From Vibrio maritimus (lineage in GTDB: Bacteria; Pseudomonadota; Gammaproteobacteria; Enterobacterales; Vibrionaceae), in assembly GCF_021441885.1 (NCBI RefSeq), contig NZ_CP090440.1:248001-312000 (forward strand): 64,000 nt of DNA, written 5' to 3'. Of this stretch, positions 42,600 to 52,204 are shown piece after piece. The translations under genes were made by a program, and so were the position numbers. The notes under the pieces are model-generated. The model saw only the letters and a list, made by a program, of their open reading frames with translations, was not told where the DNA came from and ran no database searches. Numbering within the stretch: position 1 is the first letter of the stretch; every line of letters starts with the position of its first letter.

Positions 42600-43145
42600 T
42601 TAGATTTTGTATCTATACCCAACACTTAACAGAACTTCGTTCCGAAAGGTACGGTAGTTTGCACCGAACAAAGCATTCTTGTATGTGCCATTAACTGATA
42701 ATGTTGCTCCAATATTTAAACCACTATCTTCTGGGTACCAGAAAAATCCTCTATCACCAAGTTTCTCACTCGACTCATACCAGTTTGTATAGCTACCGTA
42801 GTAAGTTAGATCTACTCCGAGTCCAGCGATTAACCGCCAATCTGATTGAAAATGATGAGTATAATTTGGACCGAAATTACCGTTAGCTTTACTGACGTTG
42901 GTATAGCTACCTAAAAGAGTGGGTGACTGAGCATCGTCCTTGTTATCGATAGTACCCATACGTTGGTCATCTTGGCCAATGCCTACTCCAAAGAAAAAAC
43001 CATAGCCATTATCATTGGTAACACCGAGTTCAAATCCAGCAGTTTCTTGACTACCATATAAACCCTTTAGATATAGCCCATTCAACCGTTCAAATGAAAA
43101 TGCAGCGGGTGAATGAATAGACAGAATTAGTAAAGTTAATCTCAT
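42600..43145 (-). CDS. outer-membrane beta-barrel-like protein
   Basis: Encodes 181 residues with an N-terminal signal (MRLTLLILSIHSPAAFSF, cleavage near residue 17). The rest alternates polar and hydrophobic residues with many Gly/Tyr (YLKGLYGSQETAGFELGV, YGFFFGVGIGQ, LIAGLGVDLTYYGSYTNWY), ending in LLSVGYRYKI, a typical terminal beta-strand. It is probably an eight-stranded barrel. The family is not recognised. AAAGAGAG precedes the ATG. It is isolated between IS fragments. Confidence 0.7.
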   Translation of the reverse strand: MRLTLLILSIHSPAAFSFERLNGLYLKGLYGSQETAGFELGVTNDNGYGFFFGVGIGQDDQRMGTIDNKDDAQSPTLLGSYTNVSKANGNFGPNYTHHFQSDWRLIAGLGVDLTYYGSYTNWYESSEKLGDRGFFWYPEDSGLNIGATLSVNGTYKNALFGANYRTFRNEVLLSVGYRYKI

Positions 43146-43200
43146 AATTTGCTCTCTTTAGTAGTAAAGAAATGATCTGAAAACGCCCCAAGAAAGGTTT

Positions 43201-43464
43201 TTAACTCCAATATCGCTGCAGGTCATTAACAGGCTTTAAAATACAAACAATAATAATAGCGTAAAAGTGTTCCAAGAAAGTAGTTACACAATAAATATTG
43301 GTTTTATATAAATAGAATATTTCCTCTTGTCTTACTTTCTCTGCGTAATAAGGGGATTTAGGATTCGGGCCTATTATGTGAGTGAATGATTGTTTGGTTT
43401 TCTCGGCCAAACCTAAACTCCTTTCTAAGTGTTTGTTAGGAAGTATTTCATTAGCTTTCCTCAT
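43201..43464 (-). CDS. short hypothetical ORF, doubtful
   Basis: Encodes about 87 residues starting MRKANEILPNKHLERSLGL. A hydrophobic segment lies near the end (FLEHFYAIIIVCILKP). No family or convincing ribosome site was found; it ends where an IS6 remnant begins on the other side. It may be a truncated gene or chance. Confidence 0.25.
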   Translation of the reverse strand: MRKANEILPNKHLERSLGLAEKTKQSFTHIIGPNPKSPYYAEKVRQEEIFYLYKTNIYCVTTFLEHFYAIIIVCILKPVNDLQRYWS

Positions 43465-43469
43465 GATTG

Positions 43470-44224
43470 GGGCTTGTTGCAAAAAATCAGCTCAAGGTTG
43501 AAACTATCATCGTCTGTGGTGATGATTGGTGAGTTCAATGACCAACCTTGAGTTCAAATGGAAACACTTTGCCCCTGAAATCATTCTTTGGTGCCTTCGT
43601 TGGTTCATTGAGTATACCCCGACATTACGTAAGAAACTGCGCCGTTATCAGTTCATTCGAGTAGACTCTTCGTGACAACTCGATGAAACCTACGTTAAGG
43701 TAAAAGGGAAATGGCATTATCTGTAAGCAAGGCGAGACTTTGGACTTCTATTTCTCTCATAAACGTAATAAAGACGCGGCTTATCAATTCCTGAAGCGAT
43801 GCTTAAGATACTATGATGCAGATACGCAGCCTAATACATTAAACACAGACAAGCACTCTTCCTATGCCCATGCGATTCTTCGTCTGAAGAAAGAAGGACG
43901 ACTTCGAGTGGATGTCGAGCAACGGCAAATGAAGTATCTCAATAATGGTATCGATTCCGACCACGCGTCCATCAAGAAGCTCGTTGTGGGCACTGGCAGT
44001 TTCAAAATCCGAAAACGAGCTTGGTCCACCATTCAAGGATTCGAATCATTACGGATGTTGAACAAAGGCCAGTTTGATTTTTGGTTGCATCATGATGATT
44101 GTAAAACTCTAGTGCGGGAGAGATCCGCTTTCATGAATCGTCTATTCAATGTTGAGGTGATTTACCAGTAATCGCCAAGCCAATGATGGCGCATTCTGCA
44201 CTCTGTGGTTAGTTGCAACACCCC
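43470..44224 (+). pseudogene. IS6-family (group A) element with deletions
   Basis: Ends GGGCTTGTTGCAAAAAAT (43470) and a degraded complement near 44224. The transposase has lost about 30 codons after WCLRW, has a TGA replacing Trp in SSWQLDE (43672-43674) and a gap before KQGETL, but its 3' half from 43740 (LDFYFSHKRNKDAAYQFLK to NRLFNVEVIYQ) is open. It is inactive. Confidence 0.82.
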
Positions 44225-44766
44225 CTCAATGACAACATGAAGAAACCCGTCAACCAGAGCTGCACATTCATTGCATCGAGTGCCGCGTAATTACTTTTAC
44301 TGCCGTCAATCACCACCTTATCTGGTAAACCATGTTGAGCTATCGCCTTATTCAGAAAGGCTTTGGCAGCCGCCTCATCGCGATTAGGGCTGAGGTAGTA
44401 GTCAATGACGTCTCCAAACTTATCGACCGCTCGATAGTAGTAGAACCACTCTCCTTTCACTTTGATGTAGGTCTCATCCATACGCCATGAATCAGCGACT
44501 TGCTTCTTTTTGAGCCTGGCTTTATGTTCCAAAACTGGTGCAAATTTTATCACCCGACGGTTAATGGTAGCATGATCCACCTTCACTCCACGCTCCCTCT
44601 GGATCTCTTCAATTTCACGATAACTGAGTTTGTAAGCGAGGTAGTAGCGAACAGTTTCGAGAATAACGTCTGATGGAAAGTGGCAACCTTTAAACATTAA
44701 GGTTCAGAGTTTAAGCAAAGACTGCGTAAATCTTAACCGATAACGCTAAACTTTGCGACAGAACCC
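44225..44766 (-). pseudogene. IS6-family (group B) element, 3'-truncated
   Basis: The right boundary is the TTTGCGACAGAACC end at 44766. The transposase (start 44697, MFKGCHFPSDVILETVRY) is open for about 155 residues, includes MDETYIKVKGEW and VIDGSKSNY, and is cut at LTGFFMLSL where the group A remnant abuts. It lacks the last catalytic residue. Confidence 0.82.
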
Positions 44767-45063
44767 GATCGCCACCTGGAGATGACGCGAGATATCAATG
44801 CTGGTAAAGCCAAAGCATTAGAAGCCGTTGGAGGGCAAGCTGTGTTTCCATCGTTTCCTGATAGCGCGTACTATCCAGCCCACCTGGAGCCGATTACTCC
44901 TGAGAACTACCGAAATCACGTGAAAGCAACAAAAGGAGCGATGGACAAAACGCACTTGCTAAGCCAAGAGCAACTTCAAGCTTTAGACAGTATGAAACCC
45001 TATACGGACTTCAATGATTTGGCCTCCAATAACCCGTCAAGCTTAGCAAAACAAACTCAATAA
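44767..45063 (+). pseudogene. C-terminal fragment of a Toprim-type primase or relaxase-linked protein
   Basis: An open frame enters from the IS6 end: DRHLEMTRDINAGKAKALEA, VGGQAVFPSFPDSAYYPA and ALDSMKPYTDFNDLASNN. The DRHLE...GKxKALEAVGG...FP pattern resembles the last Toprim strand of plasmid/phage primases and the phrase FNDLA fits their C-termini. The catalytic part is gone. Plasmid origin fits the rest of the window. Family assignment is moderate. Confidence 0.5.
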
Positions 45064-45322
45064 GCACTTGCAGAGCTCACAAACAAAGTGACATCACAAA
45101 GCAAACGATAAGGGCAATATAATCCTTTCCAACGCCCCACACTTCAAATACAATCCCCTACCAACGCAGCATTCAAGCTTTATATATTATTTATCAATGA
45201 GATATTTATTTAGTTTCACGGTTTGCAATGCTGCCCCTTCAACCACTTACCTATGACTCTTACTCAAACTACTAACAATCGATAATCAATTCGAAACATC
45301 ATCGTTTAACTTTCACGCGCTT

Positions 45323-45619
45323 TCACTGATTTTGAAGGTAGTTTAGAGCTTCTTGGATATAAACTACACATTCTGTTTTACCTATCGAACCCTCAGACAA
45401 ACTAGCAGCAGTTACCTTATAAACCTCCGTAGACCTCCCCGACTTGTCCAATGAAATCACCTGCATTAGTCCAAAAAATACTTTTTTTGTGGAGGTACTG
45501 TCCTGAGGCATCATTTGGCAGTCATAGCAAGCTAACAAGCGAGAATGTATCTCATCAGGAGAAACCTTTAAACATCCAAAAATCAACCCTACACCTAGCA
45601 AAACAGCAATTATCTTCAC
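45323..45619 (-). CDS. small lipoprotein, unknown function
   Basis: Encodes 98 residues with a lipoprotein signal, MKIIAVLLGVGLIFGC, where IFGC is the lipobox (Cys16). The mature part has three further Cys (LLACYDCQMM and TECVVYIQEAL), so at least one disulfide is likely in the periplasm. No family was recognised. It has its own frame and is not overlapped by other genes; the ATG lies within a plausible but weak ribosome site. Confidence 0.6.
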   Translation of the reverse strand: MKIIAVLLGVGLIFGCLKVSPDEIHSRLLACYDCQMMPQDSTSTKKVFFGLMQVISLDKSGRSTEVYKVTAASLSEGSIGKTECVVYIQEALNYLQNQ

Positions 45620-45755
45620 GTCGCATGCCCCTTTTCTATTTAGAGTAGTTGCTCATCACTAAACAGGCACGGTCGTGTTGACCAATATTAGCTAATGTTA
45701 GAAGCTCATACAGTTTCGTTGGCCACTACATCTCTAGTCTATAACTGAGGTATTC

Positions 45756-46631
45756 ATGCGTACTGAGAAGCAAATGCTGGAATTAATCATGGGAACGGCA
45801 AAGAATAGCGAGCGCATTCGTGCTGTGATCATGAATGGTTCAAAAATTAACCCTGAAGCACCCAAAGATATATTCCAAGACTATGATATATTGTATGTGG
45901 TATCTGATATCGAGCATTTTACTAAGGATCACTCATGGATTGACCTATTCGGTGAAATCATGATAATGCAGATGCCTGAAGATATGATTTACCCTCCTCC
46001 AAAGAAGGATGGGAGCTTTTCTTATTTAATGCAGTTCAGTGATGGCAACCGCTTAGATCTAACCTTGTATCAGCTCTCAACAATACATCAGTTTAAGCAT
46101 GAAAGCCTTAGCCAAGTCTTATTGGACAAAGACTTGGCATTTCAATATTTAGAAAGTCCCAGCAATAAAGATCACCTACCTATTAAACCTTCACGTAAGG
46201 AGTTTATTGATTGCTGCAATGAATTTTGGTGGGTGAGTACGTATGTGGCTAAAGGCCTATGGCGCAAAGAAATAACTTACGCAAAACACATCCATGAACA
46301 GGTGTTACGAGAACCATTATTCAAGATGCTTGATTGGCATATTGGTGATACAACTGGCTACACCGTTTCTTCAGGTAAGTATGGAAAATACTATTCGAAG
46401 CTTTTAAGTCCAGAATACTGGCAAATGCTCAAAGGCTCGTACAGTGGATCGGATATCGAGGAAGCATGGGATGCACTCTTCGTTATAGCAAACTTATTCA
46501 GAAAAGCGGCTATCTCAGTAGCTAATGCTAACCAATTTGGGTATCTCAAAGCCGAAGATGAAAAGGTGATGGCGCATTTAAAATATGTTCGAGGGTTACC
46601 ATCAGATGCACTAGATATGTACCCTAGTTAA
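45756..46631 (+). CDS. aminoglycoside 6-adenylyltransferase-like protein, ANT(6)
   Basis: Encodes 291 residues, close to the usual length of ANT(6)/AadE/AadK enzymes that adenylylate streptomycin. The nucleotidyltransferase core is visible: NGSKINPEAPKD (Gly-Ser of the family motif), DYDILYVV with Asp42 and Asp44 as metal ligands, and GNRLDLTLYQL with a third Asp. The C-terminal helical domain contains FWWVSTYVAKGLWRKEI and LDWHIG, typical of the family. TGAGG precedes the ATG. It is bounded by a lipoprotein gene and an IS3 remnant. Members outside Gram-positives are not always resistance genes, so streptomycin resistance is probable but not certain. Confidence 0.82.
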   Translation: MRTEKQMLELIMGTAKNSERIRAVIMNGSKINPEAPKDIFQDYDILYVVSDIEHFTKDHSWIDLFGEIMIMQMPEDMIYPPPKKDGSFSYLMQFSDGNRLDLTLYQLSTIHQFKHESLSQVLLDKDLAFQYLESPSNKDHLPIKPSRKEFIDCCNEFWWVSTYVAKGLWRKEITYAKHIHEQVLREPLFKMLDWHIGDTTGYTVSSGKYGKYYSKLLSPEYWQMLKGSYSGSDIEEAWDALFVIANLFRKAAISVANANQFGYLKAEDEKVMAHLKYVRGLPSDALDMYPS

Positions 46632-46639
46632 TGGGTCAA

Positions 46640-47670
46640 TATAGAAGTGGCACTTGCTGCAGTTAAAGGCGATAAAACTGTCGCTGAGTTAGCGCAGAAG
46701 TACAACCTGCACCCTAACCAGATATCTACGTGGAAGAAAGAGCTGCTTGAAAATGCAGTCATGATCTTTGCCTCTGAAAGTCAGTTGGGCAAAGACAATT
46801 CCGAAGAAGTGGATAAACTTCACGCTAAGATCGGCCAGCTGACCATGGAAAATGATTTTTTGGCGAAAGTGCTCGGTCGTTAGATCGAGCACAGCGAAAG
46901 AGTTCGCTGGATAAATCCACCTAACTACCGATAAAGCGTCAGTGCAGGCTTCTCAATATTGCTCGCTCTACAGCTTACTATCAGCGCACAGGACTCTCCA
47001 CTGAGGAGGTTGAATTGCGACGTATGATTGACGAAATTCACCTTCAGTATCCGTTCATGGGCAGTAGCCGAATTCGAACTGAGTTGGTTAAAAAAGGCCA
47101 CTATATTAATCGAAAACGTATCGTTCGGATCATGCGCAATATGGGAATTGGGGCGACTTATCCCAAGCCAAAAACGACACTGGCGAACAAAGCACACAAG
47201 GTTTATCCCTACTTGTTGCGTGATATCGAAGTTAGTTACCCGAACCAAGCTTGGGCTATTGGTATCACGTACATCCCGATGGCTAAAGGGTTCCTCTACC
47301 TTGTTGCCATTGTCGACTGGTATAGCCGTAAGGTGTTGTCTTGGCGCCTCTCGAACACCATGGATACAAGCTTTTGTATCGAGGCTCTCGAAGAGGCACT
47401 TCAATACTACGGACCACCTGATATCTTCAACGCCGATCAAGGCAGTCAGTTTACCAGCTCTGAGTTCACGCAGAAGTTGCTCGAGCATGGTATATGGATC
47501 AGTATGGACGGAAAAGGCCGCTGGCTCGACGACGTTTTCATTGAACAATCATGGTGAAGCCTGAAATAGGTCACTACATGGTGTTTTATAATGAAGAGCG
47601 TAACCATCAAGGACTCAATGACCTTACCCCTGATGAAGTCTATTTTGGCAGGCAGAGATACGCTGCATGA
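46640..47670 (+). pseudogene. IS3-family element, OrfA and OrfB damaged
   Basis: OrfA lacks its first 17 or so codons (starts in VALAAVKGDKTVAELAQ) and ends at 46883. OrfB (from about 46890) contains MIDEIHLQYPFMGSSRI, NQAWAIGITYIPM (the usual Asp replaced by Gly) and NADQGSQFTSSEFTQ. After VFIEQSW it hits a stop, and the end (NEERNHQGLNDLTPDEVYFG) is in another frame after a deletion. It is related to the copy at 35745. Confidence 0.82.
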
Positions 47671-47876
47671 GCTGGATCAACCACTTAAGGAATTAGCCTT
47701 ATGTGTCCAACCATTGGGATCCACTGCTGGCTTCACGGATATATGACGTCAGCACAAACGAGTCCATAATAAGATTCACCCGCGCCGCGATACGAGTTCA
47801 AGGTGAGCAAGTCGCACAAAAAACGCTTTGAGATGGGGCCTCAGAATAGCCAAAATGATTCACGTAGGTATCGCGT

Positions 47877-48130
47877 TTAAACGTGTTGTATGCCTGGGAA
47901 AAGTTGACCGTTTCGACGCTGCCGAACGCTATCACGCTCGATGGGTCTTGTTAGATGGGTCCATCTACAATGTTGATATCCATTATGGTAAGCCTTAATG
48001 CTACTCTCCTCTTCATAGGACAGCTGCTCGGCGGAGAGCGCGTAAGAGAGCGCCCAGAACACATCACTGTGACCGATAGACTCGGCCCGTGATGAATCGA
48101 AAGTGATGTTTTTTCTGGCTTTGGTGGTAA
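47877..48130 (-). pseudogene. possible phage terminase large-subunit C-terminal fragment
   Basis: The minus-strand frame reads KARKNITFDSSRAESIGHSD then VFWALSYALSAEQLSYEEE, which resembles the end of the terminase nuclease domain (FDSxR, GHxDxFWALALAL). It is fused to IS6 sequence on one side. The plus strand has a competing short frame (47858-47998, MIHVGIAFKRVVCLGK). Weak, motif-level evidence. Confidence 0.35.
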
Positions 48131-48431
48131 TGCGTTTATTCGACTGAAGAGAGAAGGACGACTCCGAGTGGATGTCGAACAACGGCAAATGAAGTATCTC
48201 AATAATGGTATCGAATCCGACCACGCGCCAATCAAGAAGCTAGTCGTTGGCACTGGCGGTTTTAAAATCCGAAAGCGAGCTTGGTCAACCATTCAAGGAT
48301 TTGAATCATTACGGATGTTGGACAAAGACAAGTTTGATTTTTGGTTGCGTCATGATGATTGTAAAACTCTAGTGCGGGAGAGATCCACGTTCATGAATCG
48401 TCTATTCACTGTAGAAGTAATTTACCAGTAA
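48131..48431 (+). mobile_element. IS6-family (group A) 3' fragment
   Basis: Encodes the C-terminal 95 or so residues of the group A transposase (VEQRQMKYLNNGIESDHAPI to NRLFTVEVIYQ), open to TAA at 48429-48431. It is cut on the right by the IS903-type element starting at 48437. Confidence 0.8.
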
Positions 48432-48436
48432 TCGCC

Positions 48437-49491
48437 GGCTTTGTTGCCGAATTCAGCGAAAGAGTGAACGCTAGTTAAATAGTTCCTATTTTAAACAACA
48501 TACTGAGTTTCAGGCATACCTATCCCAGTTAACTTGTTGAGTGCTTTGATCATGGCGTAAGCCTCACCAACTTGTGCGTTGTAATTTCGAAGCGTGAGTG
48601 AAGCGCCTAGTAGTTGTTTTACGCGATACATAGCGGTCTCCGACAATGACCACTTGTGGTAACCATACTTCTGTTTCCACTTTTTGTTCGAGCTATAGAG
48701 CTTTTGGCAGCCAACTGCCAAATTACGTGGATGACATTTTTCCCAGAAAGCTGCACCCTCACGTGGAGGGATCAAAGGTGTCGCTTTCTTAACCCTAATC
48801 GCTCTGTAACACTCTTTGGTATCGTATGCACCATCTCCCGAGATTTCCTTAATGGTGCGGCGTGTTTGCTTGAGTAGGTTGGGGAGCACTTCCGCATCGG
48901 TCACACCTGATAGAGTTAGTTCTGCGGCGATTATTTCATGTGTATTTGTATCAACCGCAAGGTGGAGTTTACGCCAGACTCGACGCTTGCCATTAGTTCC
49001 ATGCTTTTTCACTTTCCATTCTCCCTCACCGTATACCTTGAGACCAGTGGCATCAATGGCCAGGTGTTGGATGGTACGTCGTGTTGAGGCTTTGAAATCA
49101 ACCTCTACATCCTTAGCTCGGCGGCTTATACAGGTATAGTGAGGACAACCCAATGGGACATTCGCCAATTTAAATACTGAGTCTAGAAAACCTTGTAGCG
49201 CCCTTAAGGACAAGGAAAAGATACGCTTGACCATGAGAGCGGTGGTGATAGCTAAATCACTAAACAATCGCGGTCTACCACGCTTGTGCTGTTTAGATTG
49301 TTTCCACTCGGTTATTGCTTCTTCGTCAATCCAAAACGTGAGTGAACCTCGATTGACTAGAGAGTTGTTGTACTTGCGCCAGTTGGTGGTTTTATAGCAA
49401 GGCTTCGGCATGAAATCAGAGTCAGTGAATGAATGTCCCTGATCTGATCGTAAGATTCTAATTTAGTTCATTCGATTTCGGCAACAAAGCC
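48437..49491 (-). mobile_element. IS5-family (IS903 group) element, copy 2
   Basis: Ends GGCTTTGTTGCCGAA (48437) and its complement ending 49491. No 9-bp duplication is seen. Its right end interrupts tatC and its left end abuts an IS6 fragment. Confidence 0.9.
48491..49411 (-). CDS. IS903-group transposase, intact
   Basis: Encodes 306 residues, the length of IS903 transposase (307). It opens MPKPCYKTTNWRKYNNSL, and the DDE core is complete: AIDATGLKVYGEGEW with the first Asp, ISGDGAYDTKECY with the second, and SETAMYRVKQLLG with the Glu. It could also act on copy 1 at 8876-9923, whose ends are similar (14 or 15 of the first 15 bases). Confidence 0.93.
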   Translation of the reverse strand: MPKPCYKTTNWRKYNNSLVNRGSLTFWIDEEAITEWKQSKQHKRGRPRLFSDLAITTALMVKRIFSLSLRALQGFLDSVFKLANVPLGCPHYTCISRRAKDVEVDFKASTRRTIQHLAIDATGLKVYGEGEWKVKKHGTNGKRRVWRKLHLAVDTNTHEIIAAELTLSGVTDAEVLPNLLKQTRRTIKEISGDGAYDTKECYRAIRVKKATPLIPPREGAAFWEKCHPRNLAVGCQKLYSSNKKWKQKYGYHKWSLSETAMYRVKQLLGASLTLRNYNAQVGEAYAMIKALNKLTGIGMPETQYVV

Positions 49492-49677
49492 ACTAGGAGC
49501 TACAAACAATCAGGCTTGGTAAAGAATAAATGGTGTCGATATAACCTCATATATGTAGCTTGAATGACCAAATAGCATCAAATACACTGTAAGTACAAAA
49601 ACGAAAGATCTTAAAACACAGTTTTTTAAGTCGACAAGACGTGACATTATAGGTAAGCTATTTTTGAGTGATATCAT
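49492..49677 (-). pseudogene. tatC: tatC, N-terminal fragment cut by IS903
   Basis: The frame from the ATG at 49677 reads LPIMSRLVDLKNCVLRSFVF then VLTVYLMLFGHSSYIYEVIS, matching the start of TatC (HLxELRxRLLRS..., first membrane helix, then IYxxVxxPL). It stops at TGA 49512-49510, 18 bases before the IS903 end. Five or more membrane helices are missing. It lies 68 bp after tatB on the same strand, as in tatABC operons. Confidence 0.72.
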
Positions 49678-49745
49678 TATTATCGTACTATCTACATCAA
49701 TTGATACTTAAAGTTTTTTGAGCAATCAGACGTTTTATCATGAAG

Positions 49746-49967
49746 TTACTTATTTAAATTGCTTCTAATCATCTTTTCAGACCGTTGAGAGTTTGTCGTC
49801 ACTTTATTAAAATCCACTTCAACATCTTCGACTTGACGTTGTTAACGGTTGAATGAATCATTTTTTATACGTAGAAAACGAACTATTATAGCTAAACGTT
49901 CAGGACCTAATATTATCAAACCCATTAAAAATACAACAATTAGCTCCCCAAAAACTATGTCAAACAA
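49746..49967 (-). pseudogene. tatB: tatB with in-frame stop
   Basis: A TTG start at 49967 gives MFDIVFGELIVVFLMGLIIL then GPERLAIIVRF, the N-terminal helix and conserved GPxRL hinge of TatB. The frame meets TAA at 49843-49841 after SFNR and continues with QRQVEDVEVDFNKV to TAA at 49748-49746, about 73 codons overall. CAA to TAA explains the stop. The 43-residue product keeps the membrane helix but lacks most of the amphipathic part. It begins 25 bp after the tatA stop. Confidence 0.78.
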
Positions 49968-49992
49968 TTATCATACTTTTTTTGCTATTTGT

Positions 49993-50208
49993 TCAAAAGT
50001 CAATCTCTCGTTTATCGTTACTACCATTTTGAAGCTCTGTATTTCTAATATTTAAATTAGATGTTGTCTCTTGGTCTTTGATAGCATCTTTAAAACCCCT
50101 AATTGCTTCTCCTAAGTCACCTCCTGCCCCGCGAAGTTTTTTAGTTCCGAACAGTACTACAATGATAGTGGCAACTATAAGAAGTTGCCAAATGTTTATA
50201 CCACCCAT
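49993..50208 (-). CDS. tatA: TatA, twin-arginine translocase pore subunit
   Basis: Encodes 71 residues: MGGINIWQLLIVATIIVVLF is the N-terminal membrane helix, followed by the hinge GTKKLRGAGGDLGEAIRGFK, the amphipathic helix and an acidic tail. This is the classical TatA layout and usual length. AAAGGA precedes the ATG. It heads a decayed tatABC operon divergent from DUF1800/DUF1501 pair 2, whose DUF1501 has a twin-arginine signal. Intact here, it could still serve the chromosomal Tat system. Confidence 0.92.
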   Translation of the reverse strand: MGGINIWQLLIVATIIVVLFGTKKLRGAGGDLGEAIRGFKDAIKDQETTSNLNIRNTELQNGSNDKREIDF

Positions 50209-50655
50209 TTTACGTCCTTTTATTTTCTAGTCTTGATTGCGTCAGTTAATATGACATATAAACTACGCTTTCCACAAATTCATTGACTAAATATACAAAA
50301 ATATCAAAGATTATAAAATGATTTTTCCTGAGAAGTTAGAGGTTGGTGTCCAAGTCATAAATTTACTATTTGGTTGAATCTGTTCGTTGCTTAGTCTTGA
50401 TTTTATTAGCGAATAAGTACTTATTGAGTAAAGATTCGGGAACATAGGGTGTCTAATTCCTGTGTAACTTCGTTTGTAATTACTATAACAAAAATATAAT
50501 TGGTTAATCTGGAGGCAGTGTCTCATGGTTGCATTAATTAATGGTTGGCTTTTTGTAGCCGTGTTAACCTTTAATAATTAAAAGCATTATAGTGCTTCGA
50601 AGTTAATACATCTAATACTTAAAACGATTTATTAATATCTCTTAAGGAGTAAAAA
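50209..50655. other. divergent promoter region between tatA and DUF1800
   Basis: About 450 bp of AT-rich DNA that must hold the promoters for both directions. A tiny ORF with a good ribosome site (TGGAGG, ATG 50525-50527, 18 codons, MVALINGWLFVAVLTFNN) lies before DUF1800 and could be a leader peptide. No operator symmetry was obvious. Confidence 0.45.
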
Positions 50656-52200
50656 GTGAAACTAAGTTTTTCCGACGCTTCACGCGTTTTACAACGTACG
50701 ACATTTGGGCCCACTATTGAGAATATAGAAGAACTACAGTTCATTGGGCTTGACGCATGGCTGACGAATCAGTTTAGACTTGATTCTTCAAGTCATTATG
50801 ATAGATATCGCTATATTCAAAGTTACAGAGAAAATATAAGTGGCAATCGACAAGAACATATCAACTATCGAATTAATGCGTGGTGGGACCTAATAGTCAA
50901 CTGTGAAGATCAGCTCCGTCAACGCGTGGCATTTGCTCTAAGCCAATTGCTAGTTGTATCAGAAAAAGAAGCTGGTTTAGATGAGAATGACCATGCTGCA
51001 GGGTTAGCAAAATATTATGATATCTTGGTAAATAATGCATTTGGTAGTTATCGAGATATCTTGTATTCCATCAGTAAGTCTTCGGTTATGGGGATATATC
51101 TAACAATTGACGGAAATTTACCCGCTTCAGGAGATGATTTACCAGACCAGAACTATGCCCGCGAGATAATGCAACTATTTACTCTAGGAGATTGGAAGGT
51201 AAATCTAGATGGCAGCCTTATCTTCGATGGTGATGGAAAGCCTATTTCTTCACACAGTCAAGAAGATATAGAAGAGCTAGCACGTGTATTTACCGGTTGG
51301 AAAGTAAAAGATAAGTACCGAATCGAAGATATGATCAACGTTGAAGGTGATCATGACGAAGGCGAGAAGTTCTGGCTCGGCGAATCAATTCCAGCAGGTC
51401 AGACCGCTGAACAAGAACTCAGTTTTGTTGTGGATAAGTTAGTTAGTCTAGACGAAACAGCAGTGTTGGTCTCACGTCATCTCATCCGTCAACTCGTATC
51501 ATCAAACCCTAGTTCTGAGTATGTATATCGGGTCTCTTCGGCATTTAGAAGCTCTAAAGGTGACCTCGGAGAGGTAGTTAAGGCTATCATCACTGACTCG
51601 GAGTTTTTGAACACTTCTAAATCCAAAAGAAAAGCAAAGGAGCCTATTTTGGCTTTTTCTTCAGTGTGTAGAGCTTTAGATGCGAAGATGGGCAAAGGGT
51701 ACCCACACCACAAAGATACATCAATTGGTTTTGGATATCGATCTCAGTACAGTAAAAGTGGACCTTTCATGCAAGGGCCTTTGACAGCTCCCAGTGTTTT
51801 CAATTTTTACAGCTTTGATTACCAACCTTTGGGGCCATTGGCCGACAATAATCTAATAGGTCCCGAATTCGAAATCATGACAGCCGCAGACTTGGCTTCT
51901 ATTTGTAATCTCATGAGCTACAAATTGAAAGATCATTTAATCGTTGATGGTACTGACGTAAGCAGTCGTTCGGACAAGTGGCTTTGGCTTCAAGCTAGTG
52001 AGCTTGCTGCCCTGTTCAATGCAGAGAATAAAGCCCAGTTTATCGACGAGTTGAACAAGCGGTTCTTCAATTTTGACGCTTCGCCTAAAACTCTCAATTA
52101 CATTTCATCGATGTTCGATGCATTTGTATCTAACAAAGAAAATTTGTGGAAAGTGATCTGGATGACGGTTATGTCACCAGAATATTACGTACAAGGATGA
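50656..52200 (+). CDS. DUF1800 family protein (pair 2)
   Basis: Encodes 514 residues from GTG 50656 with AAGGAG at good distance. It has the family hallmarks: SRVLQRTTFGPTIENIEEL at the start, LRQRVAFALSQLLVVSE, QNYAREIMQLFTLGDW and SVFNFYSFDYQPLG. No signal peptide is visible. The DUF1501 gene starts 4 bp downstream. It is divergent from pair 1 (roughly a third to a half identical by eye), so the pairs are not recent duplicates. Function is unknown. Confidence 0.92.
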   Translation: MKLSFSDASRVLQRTTFGPTIENIEELQFIGLDAWLTNQFRLDSSSHYDRYRYIQSYRENISGNRQEHINYRINAWWDLIVNCEDQLRQRVAFALSQLLVVSEKEAGLDENDHAAGLAKYYDILVNNAFGSYRDILYSISKSSVMGIYLTIDGNLPASGDDLPDQNYAREIMQLFTLGDWKVNLDGSLIFDGDGKPISSHSQEDIEELARVFTGWKVKDKYRIEDMINVEGDHDEGEKFWLGESIPAGQTAEQELSFVVDKLVSLDETAVLVSRHLIRQLVSSNPSSEYVYRVSSAFRSSKGDLGEVVKAIITDSEFLNTSKSKRKAKEPILAFSSVCRALDAKMGKGYPHHKDTSIGFGYRSQYSKSGPFMQGPLTAPSVFNFYSFDYQPLGPLADNNLIGPEFEIMTAADLASICNLMSYKLKDHLIVDGTDVSSRSDKWLWLQASELAALFNAENKAQFIDELNKRFFNFDASPKTLNYISSMFDAFVSNKENLWKVIWMTVMSPEYYVQG

Positions 52201-52204
52201 TTTC

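Noticed and set aside
46925..47548. 207-codon minus-strand ORF
   Set aside because: Antisense to the IS3 OrfB remnant; high content of OrfB-complement codons and no family.
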